The notes beneath the pieces were generated by a model. It had not been told where the DNA came from and made no database searches. It worked only from the letters and a program-made list of their open reading frames with translations. From Paramecium octaurelia (lineage: Eukaryota; Ciliophora; Oligohymenophorea; Peniculida; Parameciidae): a stretch of DNA of 64,000 nucleotides. Made by a program: the position numbers and the translations under genes. Location of the stretch: NCBI GenBank assembly GCA_905182995.1, contig CAJJDP010000002.1, positions 372,001-436,000 on the forward strand, read 5' to 3'. Below are positions 63,184 to 64,000 of this stretch, piece after piece. Each line of letters opens with the position of its first letter. Position 1 is the first letter of the stretch.

Positions 63184-63494
63184 TCATAAATCGTCTTATC
63201 GTTTTTTATGTTAATATTTTCTTTTAAGATCGTTTTCCCATTTTTGAAATACTAAACTTTATTACTCTACTTTTTTTCTCTCTTCTTTGCTCATTTTCAT
63301 ATATTTAGATTTCTGGAATTCTAACTACTGTTTTCTTATTTTATATAGTTGTATGTCATCCTCTTAAGTAATATCTAAATTTATTATGTTCAAGTACAAT
63401 TGGGTACACGAATTAAGCTTAGATCAATTTCTTCTGCTGCAATACTCTTTAAAGAGATTAGCAAGAGGAAAATTACCAATAGAGTCTTCGACAT
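63184..63494 (-). CDS. Small secreted or luminal charged protein
   Basis: ATG 63494 to TGA 63186-63184 with one intron of about 35 nt (GTGTAC...TTTAG) near 63413-63379; about 90 residues. Signal peptide MSKTLLVIFLLLISLKSIAA, then EEIDLSLI joined across the intron to a highly charged helix (RKQQLEFQKSKYMKMSKEER, WENDLKRKYQHKKRQDDL). Without the splice the frame ends almost at once. No domain is recognised. Likely an ER-luminal or secreted small protein; the basic helical body is unusual for an exported protein. Confidence 0.6.
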
Positions 63495-63923
63495 ATAAAA
63501 TAAAATAAATAATGAAATTAAATATTCTTGTTTAATTCTAGAAAGTTTGATTTATAATTCTAGGATTCTATTATAATCTTAATATACGAATTTTCACTTT
63601 CCAAGCCTGTCAATGGTGATAACCTCCTCATTATATAATATTACTAGATTGAAATTTAAATTGGATAATTAATGGGATCATCTCTTAAATGAATGGAAAT
63701 TATTTGTTTTGAGCATGACTCATAGTTCTTAAAGAAAATTGAATTAGAATTATATTGTAATTTTTATTTTATAATACTGCAATTATAATGGCTATTATAA
63801 AATTAAATATAATAATAGCCATCAATTGATAAAATAATAAAAAGCAAAAAGATTAATTTTGTAATATTTGCATGAATGAGAGAAGATAAATAATTTTATA
63901 TCAATTTATAAACCTAAAATCAA
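63495..63923. other. Intergenic, no gene seen
   Basis: AT-rich spacer between the small secreted-protein gene (minus) and the actin start (plus). Presumably the actin promoter. An imperfect repeat of ATAATAGCCAT-like sequence occurs near 63790-63823. Confidence 0.5.
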
Positions 63924-64000
63924 ATGCAAACTTAATATCCAGCTGTGGTAATAGATAATGGTTCTGGTTATTGTAAAATAGGTATAGCCGGAGATGATGC
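63924..64000 (+). CDS. Actin, 5' end only (runs off the window)
   Basis: ATG 63924 opens MQTQYPAVVIDNGSGYCKIG followed by IAGDDA at the window edge. The intact DNGSG..K.G.AGDDA loop is that of conventional actin, unlike the two divergent actin-like genes within 4 kb. Only about 25 codons are visible, so subtype and length cannot be judged; a conserved actin-related protein is the alternative. Confidence 0.85.

Overview
The window is nuclear DNA of a ciliate, almost certainly Paramecium macronuclear genome. In every recognisable gene TAA and TAG occur in frame as glutamine codons and only TGA ends reading. Introns are about 20-30 nt, begin GTA (sometimes GTG/GTT) and end mostly TAG. The DNA is very AT-rich, genes lie on both strands tens of bases apart, and there are no bacterial operon signals, tRNAs, rRNAs, CRISPR arrays or clear mobile elements. 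Because the standard code breaks these genes at every TAA/TAG, most gene models here were read by hand with the ciliate code and by joining tiny introns. Inner exon borders are approximate unless stated.

Layout. 1-4.8 kb: a B-box-like coiled-coil gene, a stretch with coding-like signals in several frames, a ubiquitin-like protein and a multipass membrane protein. 4.8-13.5 kb: three minus-strand housekeeping genes, namely Prp5/DDX46 splicing helicase, tyrosine-aminotransferase-like enzyme and clustered-mitochondria protein CLU. 13.7-17.1 kb: a CHY-zinc-finger coiled-coil protein whose stop codon abuts that of a convergent coiled-coil gene, then a small unknown gene. 17.4-24.5 kb: a RasGAP+VPS9 protein (GAPVD1/RME-6 type), a PP2A B'' subunit and mitochondrial succinate dehydrogenase flavoprotein. 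24.5-29 kb: a giant coiled coil with an N-terminal ASH/MSP-like domain. 30-36.8 kb: an unknown gene and a large multipass PAS protein. 36.9-41.3 kb: Uba4/MOCS3, CKS and an AMPK/SNF1-type kinase. 41.4-47.9 kb: MORN-repeat protein, Cys-rich surface protein, ribosomal uS12 (RPS23), an unresolved gene and mevalonate kinase. 48.2-54.5 kb: a small gene, a DYRK-type kinase, PIG-T, a secreted EF-hand protein, an aldo/keto reductase and a CK2-like kinase with a predicted signal peptide. 55.4-64 kb: IFT140, two divergent actin-like proteins and the start of a canonical actin.

Functional links are mostly by theme. Cilium/cytoskeleton: IFT140, ASH coiled coil, MORN protein, actin family. Membrane traffic and surface: RasGAP-VPS9, PIG-T of the GPI transamidase, and a Cys-rich protein with a GPI-type tail. 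Ubiquitin-like chemistry: Uba4 and a Ubl protein. Mitochondria: SDHA and CLU. The most unusual items are the CK2-like kinase with a signal sequence, the PLP-phosphate Arg replaced by Gln in the aminotransferase, the RasGAP domain that seems to lack its arginine finger, the zero-gap convergent gene pair, and the actin-like proteins with altered nucleotide loops.
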